Positions 31,337-40,102 of a DNA stretch of 64,000 nucleotides are shown here, piece after piece. The stretch lies in contig JADJVL010000002.1 of assembly GCA_016710635.1 (NCBI GenBank), forward strand, positions 186,001 through 250,000, in the 5' to 3' direction. Position 1 is the first letter of the stretch; each line of letters begins with the position of its first letter. The notes beneath the pieces were generated by a model. The model made no database searches. It saw only the letters and a list, made by a program, of their open reading frames with translations, and was not told where the DNA came from. This stretch comes from Holophagaceae bacterium. Lineage in GTDB: Bacteria; Acidobacteriota; Holophagae; Holophagales; Holophagaceae. The position numbers were made by a program, and so were the translations under genes.

Positions 31337-33283
31337 ATGCCGAACTTCAGACGACTCCTTCTGGGCCGCCGGCTCGCGAGTGACGAATCCCACCATTCCC
31401 GGATCAGCAATCCGATCGCCTTGGCGGTCTTCAGTTCCGACGCGCTCTCCTCGGTCGCCTATGCGACCCAGGAGATCATGGCCTCCCTGTCCCTGGCGCT
31501 GCATCACGGGGCGGGGGCGGCGGTGGCCGTGGGCCTCGTGGGACACGGCATCTTCGGCCTCTCGATCCCTGTGTCCCTGGGGATCGTGGGCCTGCTGATC
31601 ATCCTCGCCATCAGCTACCGCCAGACCATCCACGCCTATCCCGGGGGCGGTGGCGCCTACATCGTCGCCAAGGAGCACCTGGGGGAGATCCCCGCCCTCA
31701 CCGCGGGCTCCTCCCTGCTGGTGGACTACATCCTCACGGTGGCGGTCTCAGTGTCGTCGGGCATCGCCGCCATCACCGCCGCCTTTCCGGTCCTCGCCGG
31801 CCACAATGTCGCCCTCACGGTGCTGGCCATCATCTTCATCGCCGTCATGAACCTGCGCGGGATCAAGGAAAGCGGCGCCCTGTTCGCGATTCCGACCTAC
31901 GGCTTCATCGCCTGCATCCTGCCGCTCCTCGCCATCGGCCTGTTCCGCTGGGCCGCCGGGGGGCAGGTGACCGCGGCGGACGTGCAGGCCTCGGCCCACC
32001 AGGGCACGAACATGGCGGGCATCGCCCTGCTCTGGGTCTTCATGCGGGCCTTTTCCGCGGGCTGCACCGCCCTGACCGGGGTCGAGGCGATCTCGAACGG
32101 CGTGACGGCCTTCCGGGAGCCCGCGGCCCAGAACGCGGCCAAGACGATGACCTGGATGGTCGGGCTGCTGCTCACGATGTTCCTGGGCATCACCTTTCTG
32201 GCCAACCACTACGGCGTCGTCTACCAGCACAACCCGGATCCGACCGTGGTCCAGGAGACCCTGCTCTCCCAGCTCGCGAGGCAGATCCTCGGGGATTCCG
32301 GAGTCGTGACGGGCGGGGCGAAGGCCTTCTACTACACGGTGCAGGGGTTCACCTTCGCGATCCTCGTCGTGGCCGCCAACACCGCCTTCACGGGGTTTCC
32401 GCTGCTGGCGGCCCTCATGGCCAAGGACGGCTACCTGCCCCGGCAGTTCGCGAGCCAGGGCGACCGCCTCGTCTTTTCCAACGGGATCCTGATCCTCACG
32501 GGTGTGGCGTGTGTGCTGGTCTGGGGCTTCCACGCCAATACGGACGTCCTGCTGCCCCTCTACGCCGCGGGCGTGTTCATCGGCTTCACCCTCAGCCAGG
32601 CGGGCATGGTCCGGCACTGGATCAAGGTGAAGGGCCGCCATTGGCAGGGCAAGGCCTTCATCAACGGCCTGGGCACGGTCGCCACGGGCATCGTGCTCAT
32701 CGACATCCTCATCACCAAGTACCGGGGCGCCGGCATCGTGGTGATCCTGGTGGGCTTCATGGTGGTGCTCTTCTACAACATCCACCGCCACTACATCCGC
32801 GTGAAGGCGATCCTGGCCGCGAGCCGGACCGACATGGTGTATCCCCACAAGAACCGGGTGCTGGTGCTGATTTCCGGGATCCACCACGGCGTCGTCCACG
32901 CCCTCTCCTACGCCAAGGCCATCGCGGAGCGCGGCGAGATCGAGGCCGTGACGGTGGATTTTCCCGATGATTTCGGCCGGGAGAGCGCCGCGGTGGAGAA
33001 GCTCCGAAGCGACTGGCCCGCCTACTGCGAAGGCGTCCCCCTGAGGGTGATCCGCAGCCCCTACCGGAAGATCGTCGAGCCCATCCTGGACGAGATCGAC
33101 CGCATGCGCCGCGCCGAGCCCGAATACATCTTCACGGTGATCATCCCCGAATTCGTAACTTCAAGCTGGTGGGAGAACGCCCTGCACAACCAGACCGCCT
33201 TCCGGATTAAGGGCTCCCTTCTCCTTCGGCCCAAGGTCATCGTGGTCTCCGTGCCCTACCACCTGGATCCGGTGCTGGACTAA
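31337..33283 (+). CDS. KimA-like potassium importer (APC superfamily), copy 2
   Basis: A 648-residue paralogue of the preceding transporter with the same layout: twelve helices and a C-terminal cytoplasmic domain. Over the first 60 residues the two differ at only six positions. Differences concentrate in TM-linking regions around 195-215 and 305-325. TAAGAT lies 12 nt before ATG 31337, so a separate short-leader promoter is possible. Potassium-binding glycines of the first helices are the same in both copies. Tandem duplication is clear; whether the copies have different affinity or regulation is not visible. Confidence 0.82.
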   Translation: MPNFRRLLLGRRLASDESHHSRISNPIALAVFSSDALSSVAYATQEIMASLSLALHHGAGAAVAVGLVGHGIFGLSIPVSLGIVGLLIILAISYRQTIHAYPGGGGAYIVAKEHLGEIPALTAGSSLLVDYILTVAVSVSSGIAAITAAFPVLAGHNVALTVLAIIFIAVMNLRGIKESGALFAIPTYGFIACILPLLAIGLFRWAAGGQVTAADVQASAHQGTNMAGIALLWVFMRAFSAGCTALTGVEAISNGVTAFREPAAQNAAKTMTWMVGLLLTMFLGITFLANHYGVVYQHNPDPTVVQETLLSQLARQILGDSGVVTGGAKAFYYTVQGFTFAILVVAANTAFTGFPLLAALMAKDGYLPRQFASQGDRLVFSNGILILTGVACVLVWGFHANTDVLLPLYAAGVFIGFTLSQAGMVRHWIKVKGRHWQGKAFINGLGTVATGIVLIDILITKYRGAGIVVILVGFMVVLFYNIHRHYIRVKAILAASRTDMVYPHKNRVLVLISGIHHGVVHALSYAKAIAERGEIEAVTVDFPDDFGRESAAVEKLRSDWPAYCEGVPLRVIRSPYRKIVEPILDEIDRMRRAEPEYIFTVIIPEFVTSSWWENALHNQTAFRIKGSLLLRPKVIVVSVPYHLDPVLD

Positions 33284-33299
33284 AGTCCTGGCCGTTCCA

Positions 33300-33995
33300 T
33301 CAGCGCATCCGGCTCCACGGCCTGAAGATGATCTCCTGGCCCGTCATGAGCTCCGCCAAGGTGCGGTGGTTCGGCGTCAGCACCATGCATAGGAAGGAAA
33401 GCGGGAACAGGCCGACGGAGAGCAGGTGGAAGAGGCTGAAGGCGAGGCGCCGTTCGGCCTGTTCGCTGCCGAGCTGGAACCCGAAGCGCGCCATGAGGGG
33501 GCTTTGCCCGCTCAGCACCAGGGGCACCAGCATCAGGCACCAGGACAGCCCGAGGTGCAGGGGCGCCAGGAAGGGCCAGAGGTTCTCGTAGGCGGCAGCG
33601 AGGCCCAGCCCGAGCTGCCGGGCCGCCAGGACGGCGAAGAGGCCGTTCAGGGCCACCAGCAGGACGGCTTCCAGGGATTCGAGGCGGACCAGGGGCCAGA
33701 AGCTGGAGCCTGCGTCCGCCTCCTCCGCTTCGGGCGTCGGCGTCGGGAGGGGGAGGGCCTCGGCGGCTTCCGGGGTGGCGGTGGCGGGGTCCAGGGCCAC
33801 CGGCGCCACGCGGCCCAGGGCCGGGGCCCGGAGGGCCTGGGGAGAGGGCCGGCCGGGCTCCCGCTCCGCTGCGGAGACCTGGAACAGGAGGGGGCGGGGC
33901 AATTGCTTGCGTTCGAAGCCCAGGCCGCATTCCGGGCATTCCGCCGCATAGGGCGAAAGGCGGGCCTGGCAACTGGGACAGAGGCGGCGGTTCAC
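33300..33995 (-). CDS. Zinc-ribbon plus RDD-family membrane protein
   Basis: A 231-residue protein. The N-terminus is a zinc ribbon, CPSCQARLSPYAAECPECGL, followed by a Pro/Ala/Glu-rich linker to about residue 100. Three to four membrane helices then follow, ending with an RDD-type tail (VLTPNHRTLAELMTGQEIIF). I used a GTG at 33995, 15 nt after the stop of the upstream TPR gene; no ATG fits before the ribbon. It is the last gene of an FHA-TPR-RDD operon. Function is unknown. Confidence 0.72.
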   Translation of the reverse strand: MNRRLCPSCQARLSPYAAECPECGLGFERKQLPRPLLFQVSAAEREPGRPSPQALRAPALGRVAPVALDPATATPEAAEALPLPTPTPEAEEADAGSSFWPLVRLESLEAVLLVALNGLFAVLAARQLGLGLAAAYENLWPFLAPLHLGLSWCLMLVPLVLSGQSPLMARFGFQLGSEQAERRLAFSLFHLLSVGLFPLSFLCMVLTPNHRTLAELMTGQEIIFRPWSRMR

Positions 33996-34009
33996 GGGAG
34001 GGCCTGGCC

Positions 34010-36133
34010 TCAACCCAGCATGGAGATCCAGGCCGCCCGATCGCCCTTCGGCAGGGTCTGCAGGGTGTCCAGGAGCTTGAGCTTTGCCTGCCAGGCGTGG
34101 TCCTGCGGGAAAAGCGCGCGGCAGCGGCGGAGCGCCTCCCTGGCTTCGGTCCAGTTCTCCCGGGAGGCGTGGGATTGGGCCAGGGCCGCGTTGAGGCGGG
34201 CCGCCCGGGCCATGAGGGCGGGCTCTTCCGGATTGGCCTGCAGGAGCTTGTTCACGGTCTGGACCGCGGCTTCGAGGTCCCCGGTCTGGAGCTGGCTCTG
34301 CAGTTCCGCCGCGGTGGCCGGCGGGGGGGTCGCCATGGCGGCCTTGGCCCGCTCCAGGTACTGGGCCCCGGCCGCATCGGCGGGATCCAGCTTCAACAGG
34401 AAGAGCGCCCGATGGTAGGCGCGGACCGGATCCTCCCGCAGGATCGATTCGGTCTCCGAGCGCACCGAGGCGGAGGTCTCCTTCAGGTCCACAGGCCGGC
34501 CGGACTGGTTCCGTGGGGTCATGGCCGCCGTCCGGGCCGCCTGGATGGCGTCCTGGAGCCGCGCGTCCTTCTGGCGGACCTGCCACCAGGCGAGGAGGCT
34601 CCCGAGGAGGAAGCCCGCGGCGGCGCCGAGGATGAGCGGATTGCGGTTCCACCAGGCGCGGTCCTTGAGCATGGTGGCGACTTCGGGACCGTTCCGCAGG
34701 GCGGGGGCCGCGGAGGTCACGGCGGTGGGAGGCTGGACGGCGGTCAGGGGGCGCGGTGCGGACGATGCGGAAACCGCCTCGGCCACGCCTGCGGACCGGG
34801 TTGGGGGCGCCTGGGGGGCGGCGGGCGCGAGGGCGGCCTGGGCCTGCTCCAGGCCGCCCTTGGCCCGGGCATTGTCCGGGTCCTGCATGAGCACCATCTG
34901 GAAGGCGAAGAGGGCCTCCTCGTAGTGCTTGATCTGGAGCAGGCGCTCGCCCTGGCGCAGCTTCTGCTCCGCCACGGCGGGGTCCATCCTGCGCACGGGG
35001 GCCGCAGGCGCCGTCGGAGTCGGGAGCGAGGGGACGGGCGGGGGCTCCGGCTCCTGAACCGGCAAGGGCGGCAGGGTGGAGGGCGTGAAGTCCTGGAAGT
35101 TCTCTGGAGCTTCCGGCTTGGGCGGCGGTGCGGGGGCCGGGACGGGCGGCGGTGGTGGGGCCACCATGGGCACGGCCCCCTGGGTCCGGGCGTTCATCTC
35201 CAGGTAGGCCTTGGCGTCCCGGTGGTCCGGGTCGATCTCCAGGACGCGGCGCAGCTTGGCGATGGCCTCTTCCGGTAGGCCCATCTCTTCAAGCTGGACG
35301 GCCTCCCGCAGCAGCTGGTCGGCGTCTTCGCGGACGGCGGGGGCCTGACTGCTCCACGAGGGCGGCGCCGATTCGGGGCCCTGGAGGGGGGCGAGCCCCA
35401 GGTCCCGTCGGGCTTCGTTCAGGTAGGCCAGGGCGTTGGCGTGGCTGGGTTGGCGGGCCAGCACCGCCTCCCATTTCTGGATGGCGCCACGGACCTCGCC
35501 CATGTCGTAGAGGGTGCAGCCTTCACGGATGTAGCGTTCGACCTCGTCCTCGTCGGGGAGGGGCAGGGCCGGTGCGGCCGCCTCGGTTTCCGCCGCCTCC
35601 TCCAGCGGTTCCGGCTGGCCCGGCTCCAGGGGCATGGCCCCCACCGAGCGCTGCGTGCGCTTGATGGCCTTGGGCACCGCCGACGGGACGTGGGACTCGA
35701 GATTGATGGAATGGAGCTGGGGCAGGTCCCCGTCGGGCGCCACCTTGGGCATCATCGCGGGGGCCATCGCGGGCACCTCAGCGGGCGCCGGAGTTGCGTG
35801 GGCAAGGGGCGGTAGGGCCGCGAAGGGATCGGATCGGGGTGCCGGCGACGGCGCGGATGGCGGTTCGGGAAGCGCCGCGAGGGCGGCGAAGGGATCCGAG
35901 GCGGCGGGAGGCGAAGGGACCGGTGGCGGCGTGGGCCTGGGAGGCGGCGGTGGAGCCTGCTGCTGGGCCTCCAGCCACATGCGCACCTGGTAGAGCCCGG
36001 CCTTGGCTTCGGCGTGGGCGGGGTCCTTCTTCAGGATGGCTTGCCAGATCTGGCCGGCCTTCAGCACCTCCCCGCCTTCGAAAAACGCACGGGCCTGGCT
36101 GAGATAGCTGGCGTAGGGATCGGGGTGGGCCAT
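34010..36133 (-). CDS. TPR-repeat protein with Pro-rich linkers and one membrane helix
   Basis: A 707-residue protein. Several TPR units are visible, such as AFFEGGEVLKAGQIWQAILK near the start, MGEVRGAIQKWEAVLARQPS and LLQIKHYEEALFAFQMVLM, joined by long Pro/Ala linkers. A single membrane helix (NPLILGAAAGFLLGSLLAWW, about 493-513) separates them from a further TPR-like C-terminal part on the other side of the membrane. I chose ATG 36133, which has GAGTGAGG just upstream, 5 nt after the FHA stop. It looks like a scaffold for assembly around the FHA protein; that role is inference. Confidence 0.78.
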   Translation of the reverse strand: MAHPDPYASYLSQARAFFEGGEVLKAGQIWQAILKKDPAHAEAKAGLYQVRMWLEAQQQAPPPPPRPTPPPVPSPPAASDPFAALAALPEPPSAPSPAPRSDPFAALPPLAHATPAPAEVPAMAPAMMPKVAPDGDLPQLHSINLESHVPSAVPKAIKRTQRSVGAMPLEPGQPEPLEEAAETEAAAPALPLPDEDEVERYIREGCTLYDMGEVRGAIQKWEAVLARQPSHANALAYLNEARRDLGLAPLQGPESAPPSWSSQAPAVREDADQLLREAVQLEEMGLPEEAIAKLRRVLEIDPDHRDAKAYLEMNARTQGAVPMVAPPPPPVPAPAPPPKPEAPENFQDFTPSTLPPLPVQEPEPPPVPSLPTPTAPAAPVRRMDPAVAEQKLRQGERLLQIKHYEEALFAFQMVLMQDPDNARAKGGLEQAQAALAPAAPQAPPTRSAGVAEAVSASSAPRPLTAVQPPTAVTSAAPALRNGPEVATMLKDRAWWNRNPLILGAAAGFLLGSLLAWWQVRQKDARLQDAIQAARTAAMTPRNQSGRPVDLKETSASVRSETESILREDPVRAYHRALFLLKLDPADAAGAQYLERAKAAMATPPPATAAELQSQLQTGDLEAAVQTVNKLLQANPEEPALMARAARLNAALAQSHASRENWTEAREALRRCRALFPQDHAWQAKLKLLDTLQTLPKGDRAAWISMLG

Positions 36134-36138
36134 CGGCC

Positions 36139-36861
36139 TCACTCCATGCCGTACAGATCGTCCTTGCGGACCAGGAGCATGAAGGTGCTCTTGCCGCAGG
36201 AGAACTCCTGGCGGTCCCCGATCTGGACGGGCCCGGTGATGGGAATGCCGTCCACGAAGGTGCCGTTGGTGCTGTCCAGGTCCGTCAGGTACACCACGCC
36301 ATCGTTGTGGATCTCCAGGCTGGAATGCAGCCGGGAGGTCTCGGGGTCCATGGTGGAGATGTCGGCGCCCTCCCGGCCGATGATGATCTTGGGCTTGTCC
36401 AGGACCTTCACCGTGGAGGCGTGGGGGCCGCTGAGGAAGGCGAGGCTGAAGCGCATGCCCGGGGGCATCTTGCCGAGGCCGGCCTCGGCGAGCATGGCCT
36501 GGCGGTCCCGCTTGGCGGTGGTCTCGCCGTCATCCCGATTGGGATGGGAGGGGGCTTGCGACATGGATTCCAGGGGCTGGCTTTCCCGGACCGGCACGAG
36601 GCTCTGGGACATCTTGATGTCCCCGGGGCGCCCCGGGATCTGGCCCGACACGATGATCTGGACGTCGGGATCGCGGGTGGGGATCTGGCTGGGGTCCATG
36701 CGGGTCGTGCGTTCCCGCTGGACCTCGCTTTGCACCAGGGGGTTCATGACCTCGAACACGTAGGAGCACTTCGGGCAGCGGAACCGCTTGGCGCGGACGC
36801 CCTCGAACCGCGCTTCGTCGTACTGGAAGCGGGCGGCACAAGAGGGGCAAACGACGATCAT
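36139..36861 (-). CDS. MJ0042 zinc-finger and FHA-domain protein
   Basis: A 240-residue cytoplasmic protein. Residues 1-40 are an MJ0042-type zinc finger, MIVVCPSCAARFQYDEARF with a second pair in FRCPKCSYVF. A polar linker (about 45-135) leads to an FHA domain with IIIGREGADI, SRLHSSLEI and TDLDSTNGTFVDG, the phosphothreonine-binding core. FHA proteins read Ser/Thr kinase output; a membrane kinase is encoded at 13549-17532 but is not adjacent. First gene of the FHA-TPR-RDD operon. Confidence 0.88.
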   Translation of the reverse strand: MIVVCPSCAARFQYDEARFEGVRAKRFRCPKCSYVFEVMNPLVQSEVQRERTTRMDPSQIPTRDPDVQIIVSGQIPGRPGDIKMSQSLVPVRESQPLESMSQAPSHPNRDDGETTAKRDRQAMLAEAGLGKMPPGMRFSLAFLSGPHASTVKVLDKPKIIIGREGADISTMDPETSRLHSSLEIHNDGVVYLTDLDSTNGTFVDGIPITGPVQIGDRQEFSCGKSTFMLLVRKDDLYGME

Positions 36862-36933
36862 CGAAGGCTCCGGTTCAGGATTCGGATTCCCAGTGTAATG
36901 CGGTATCCGTGAAATGGAGCCCGGCGGTGAGAA

Positions 36934-37617
36934 TCACTTCTTCCGCGTGGCGAAGAAGCTGAATTCGGACTTGAGGGTCACGCCCTCCGGCACCTTGAAG
37001 CCGAGAATGGCGGCCGGCAGGGGCTGGTTGGTCTGCATGGCACCCAGCTCGAGGAGCCAGGAGTCCCCGCTCCGCTCGATCCACTGGAGCTGCCGGGGCA
37101 GGTAGGAGTCCCGGTCCACCCATATGTAAATGGCCTGCATGCGCTTCTTCACCGCCAGGCTGCGGGGCATCAGGGTGATGAACCAGGTGCCACCCATCTC
37201 CTTGGACTCCCCGAGGCCGATCTGGAAGTAGTCCGCCAGGAAGGCCAGCTTCTGACCCAGACCCAGGAACTTCCGGTTGTGGTTCTTGATGGCGCCGATC
37301 TTGAGCAGCTCGCCCTCCCGGGTGCCCGGGTTGAAGCTCAGCAGGGCCTTGGGGGTAAGGTGCAGGATCAGGTCCTCGGGGGGGGCGAAGGCGAAGTGGG
37401 CGAAGTCCGAGCCCTGGAGGTAGAGAGTCCCCTTCGTCACCGTCGGAGTCTTGAGCATGGCCCGGCGGATGGTGAGGGTGAACGGCGCCTGCAGCGTGTT
37501 CACCTTGGCCTGGGCGGCATCGAAGCGCTCCACGACCTCCTGCAGGGGGGGCGGAGCCGCGGGTTGCTGGGCGGCCAGGGCGAGGGCGGAAAGCAGCAGA
37601 AGCAGGGGTCTGATCAT
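36934..37617 (-). CDS. LolA-like outer-membrane lipoprotein carrier protein
   Basis: A 227-residue periplasmic protein with a signal peptide (MIRPLLLLLSALALAAQ) and the half-barrel LolA fold: LQEVVERFDAAQAKVNTLQA, GTLYLQGSDFAHFAF, PEDLILHLTPKALLSFNPGT, and YLPRQLQWIERSGD in the later half. LolA shuttles lipoproteins from LolCDE to the outer membrane. Some acidobacterial relatives form a wider DUF4292/LolA group, so the exact cargo is uncertain. Its ATG overlaps the stop of the TraF-like gene by 4 nt. Confidence 0.75.
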   Translation of the reverse strand: MIRPLLLLLSALALAAQQPAAPPPLQEVVERFDAAQAKVNTLQAPFTLTIRRAMLKTPTVTKGTLYLQGSDFAHFAFAPPEDLILHLTPKALLSFNPGTREGELLKIGAIKNHNRKFLGLGQKLAFLADYFQIGLGESKEMGGTWFITLMPRSLAVKKRMQAIYIWVDRDSYLPRQLQWIERSGDSWLLELGAMQTNQPLPAAILGFKVPEGVTLKSEFSFFATRKK

Positions 37618-38657
37618 GAATTCACGCGCACCAGCAGGCCCTTGAGGGGGGTATCGTCCGCGAAGCGGAAGCCGAACCCCATGGAAAGGTTTGGCAGCTT
37701 CCAGTACAGGGTGGCACCCACGGTGGTGGTGGCCGATCCCGCCAGGGTGCGGCGCTCGGCTCCGACGGTGAGGCCCACGGTGGGGCCGAAGGCCAGGCGC
37801 AGGGAGGCGCTCAGGGCCTTCTGGGGAAGGGTGATGGGCATGCGGGTGGCTTCGTTCAGGTCGCCTTCCAGGGCCAGCCGGGCGCTGGGTCCCAGCTCCA
37901 CCTGGAGGCCGGCCCGGTATTGGCCCTTGAGGTCCAGGCCCGCGATGGTCTTGGGGATGAGGTGGTCGCCCATCAGCCCGAAGCGGAAGCCCTTTCCGAG
38001 TTCCACCACGTAACCGCCATTAAGGTTGGCGTCCGTGGTCGTGGACGAGGTCCCGGAGAGGTCCAGCAGGGCCGGTGCCTGGGAGAGGCTCTCTTGGCCC
38101 GGGGCCGGGTTGAGGGCGGCGGTGCGCCGCTGGTAGGACCAGCGCTCGACGCGCACGGCGAACCCGTAGCCGCTCTGGCCCTCGGCGCTGCCCGCCCCGA
38201 ACACGATCCGGTCCACCTCCGCCCGCAGGATCTCGGCGGTGGTGGTGTTCAGCCCCTGGTTGGCGCCCAGATGGGCGGGATCCTGGTCCACCGTGGCCGT
38301 CAGGCCGTTCCACCGCTCCCGGGAGACGGACCCGTGCAGGCCGGTCTGGGTGAGGGTCACACCGTAGCCGCTGGTCCGGCTGGCCCAGGAACTTGATGCC
38401 AGGGCGGCAAGGGCGGCCCGGGCGTCACCGCCCTTGGCCAGTTCTTCGAGGGCGGAGGCATTGCCCTTGGCTTTCAGGTCGCCGTCCTGGTAGCTGAGGT
38501 AGTAGCCCGGCGGGCACTGATCGTAGCGGGCGGGGTTGCCCAGGGCGTTCACGCCCTCGCTGAAGACCTTGGATCCCCCGAAGTCCGGACTGTCCACATA
38601 GCCCTGGGCCGCCAGGGGGAGGCCCGCGGCGAGGCAGATCGAACGCAGCGTTTTCAT
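37614..38657 (-). CDS. TraF-like outer-membrane beta-barrel protein
   Basis: A 347-residue protein with a signal peptide (MKTLRSICLAAGLPLAAQG) and an amphipathic beta pattern typical of the conjugal-transfer TraF_2/PF13729 barrels: VNALGNPARYDQCPPGYY near residue 40, alternating strands throughout, and a C-terminus GFGFRFADDTPLKGLLVRVN. There is no conjugation gene nearby, so the family name should not be read as function. Translationally coupled to the LolA-like gene. Confidence 0.55.
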   Translation of the reverse strand: MKTLRSICLAAGLPLAAQGYVDSPDFGGSKVFSEGVNALGNPARYDQCPPGYYLSYQDGDLKAKGNASALEELAKGGDARAALAALASSSWASRTSGYGVTLTQTGLHGSVSRERWNGLTATVDQDPAHLGANQGLNTTTAEILRAEVDRIVFGAGSAEGQSGYGFAVRVERWSYQRRTAALNPAPGQESLSQAPALLDLSGTSSTTTDANLNGGYVVELGKGFRFGLMGDHLIPKTIAGLDLKGQYRAGLQVELGPSARLALEGDLNEATRMPITLPQKALSASLRLAFGPTVGLTVGAERRTLAGSATTTVGATLYWKLPNLSMGFGFRFADDTPLKGLLVRVNS

Positions 38658-38723
38658 GGATCTCCCGTTGAAGCTCGAGTGCTCAGCCTACGCCTGATGG
38701 TTCCCGGACCTGCGGCCGGGGGT

Positions 38724-39491
38724 TCAGGCCACCGCCAGGGGCTCCCGCTGCATGGCCAGGCGCAGGCGGACGCCGCAGCCGCGCAGGACCTCCTCGGCGG
38801 CGAAGCGGGCCAGGTCGGGATGGTTGTTCTGTTCGCTCAGGTGGGCCAGGACCACATCCTTCAGCCGCGGGGAAAGGGCGGCCGCCAGCAGGTCCGCCAT
38901 GGCGTCGTTGCTGAGATGCCCCACGCGGCTGAGGATCCGGGCCTTCAGGGGCGGCGGGTAGGAGCCCTCCCGGAGCATGGCGACATCGTGGTTCGCTTCC
39001 AGGACGAGGAGGTCAAGATCCTGGCAGTGGTCCGCCACCAGGGCCGTGCCGTGGCCCAGATCGGTGACCACGGCGGCGGCGAAGCCCTGGGCTTCGATCC
39101 GGTAGGCCACGGGATCCGAGGCATCGTGGGGCAGGGCGAAGGGGTGGACGCGCCAGCCGCACCAGTCCACGGCATGGCCCGCCCGCAGGGGGATCCACCG
39201 TTCGGGCGGGATCTCGATGCCATGGATGGCCTCCACCACGGCCTTGGTCTCCGCGGTCGCCAGGAAGGTCCAGGGGGTCCGGCGGAGCATCACGCCCACG
39301 GCCCCGATGTGGTCACTGTGCTCATGGGTGAGGGCCACCGCGGTGACGGCACCCGGATCAAGCCCCACGGCGCCCATCCGTGCCTTCACCTGCTTCAGGG
39401 AGATCCCCGCGTCGATGAGCAGGGTGCGCTCGCCATCGAAGAGGGCGTGGCAGTTGCCTTGGCTTCCTGACGCCAGCGCCGCGTAGTGCAT
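38724..39491 (-). CDS. YycJ/WalJ-type MBL-fold metallohydrolase
   Basis: A 255-residue metallo-beta-lactamase-fold hydrolase. The metal-binding motif is THEHSDH (55-61), preceded by ASGSQGNCHALF and LLIDAGISLKQ. These and the later LSNDAMADLL and VLAHLSEQNN identify the YycJ/WalJ group, thought to act as 5'-3' exonuclease-like or phosphodiesterase enzymes linked to DNA replication and cell-wall control. It diverges from the GNAT gene with 48 nt between. Confidence 0.88.
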   Translation of the reverse strand: MHYAALASGSQGNCHALFDGERTLLIDAGISLKQVKARMGAVGLDPGAVTAVALTHEHSDHIGAVGVMLRRTPWTFLATAETKAVVEAIHGIEIPPERWIPLRAGHAVDWCGWRVHPFALPHDASDPVAYRIEAQGFAAAVVTDLGHGTALVADHCQDLDLLVLEANHDVAMLREGSYPPPLKARILSRVGHLSNDAMADLLAAALSPRLKDVVLAHLSEQNNHPDLARFAAEEVLRGCGVRLRLAMQREPLAVA

Positions 39492-39539
39492 GGATCAAGA
39501 TACCGCGGCCCCAGGCGCCGCGCCGCGCCATCATGGGGC

Positions 39540-40055
39540 ATGGACTTCATCCTGCGGCCCACCACCCTGTCGGATCTCGACCTCCACGTGGCGCACCGCG
39601 TCGCCATGTTCAGAGACATGGATTACGGCGACGAAGCCGGCCGCGCGCGCATGGCCACGGCCTTCGAAGACCGCCTGCGGAGCTGGCTCTCGACCCGCGA
39701 GGTTGCCGGCGTGGTGGCCTCCGCCCGGAGCGCCGCGGGTGCCGAAGTCCTGGCCGGGGCGGCCCTTCTCCAGTTCAAGGAGGCCCTGCCGAGCCCACTC
39801 TCGCCCCAGGCGGTGCGGGGCTACCTCTTCAATGTCTACACCGAGCCCGCGTTCCGGGGGCGGGGACTGGCCCGGCGCATGACCGAGGCCCTGCTGGAAG
39901 AGGCCCGCGCCCGCGGGATCGGCATCGTGGACCTCCACGCCAGCAAGGACGCGGAAAAGCTCTATCGCGCCATGGGCTTCGAGCCCACCCCGGAGTTCCG
40001 GCTCATCCTGGATCCGACCCTTCCGGTTCCCGGGCAGTGGAAGGAACGGCGCTGA
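39540..40055 (+). CDS. GNAT-family N-acetyltransferase
   Basis: A 171-residue acetyltransferase. The acetyl-CoA site is AFRGRGLARRMTEALLEEAR, preceded by the beta-bulge strand GYLFNVYTEP; the C-terminal part DAEKLYRAMGFEPT is the typical end. The acceptor is unknown. I chose ATG 39540 (MDFILRPTTLSDLDL) as the first residue of the domain; upstream codons are Arg/Pro-rich. Confidence 0.88.
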   Translation: MDFILRPTTLSDLDLHVAHRVAMFRDMDYGDEAGRARMATAFEDRLRSWLSTREVAGVVASARSAAGAEVLAGAALLQFKEALPSPLSPQAVRGYLFNVYTEPAFRGRGLARRMTEALLEEARARGIGIVDLHASKDAEKLYRAMGFEPTPEFRLILDPTLPVPGQWKERR

Positions 40056-40056
40056 C

Positions 40057-40075
40057 CCAGCCAGCACCAGGCTGG
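40057..40075. terminator. Short hairpin between convergent GNAT and SDR genes
   Basis: CCAGCC (40057-40062) and GGCTGG (40070-40075) pair with a 7-nt loop directly after the GNAT stop, followed by a C-run. The converging SDR gene ends at 40103. It is a weak candidate for a bidirectional terminator. Confidence 0.35.
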
Positions 40076-40102
40076 CCCCCAAATCTCAACCCCGCACCAC
40101 CC

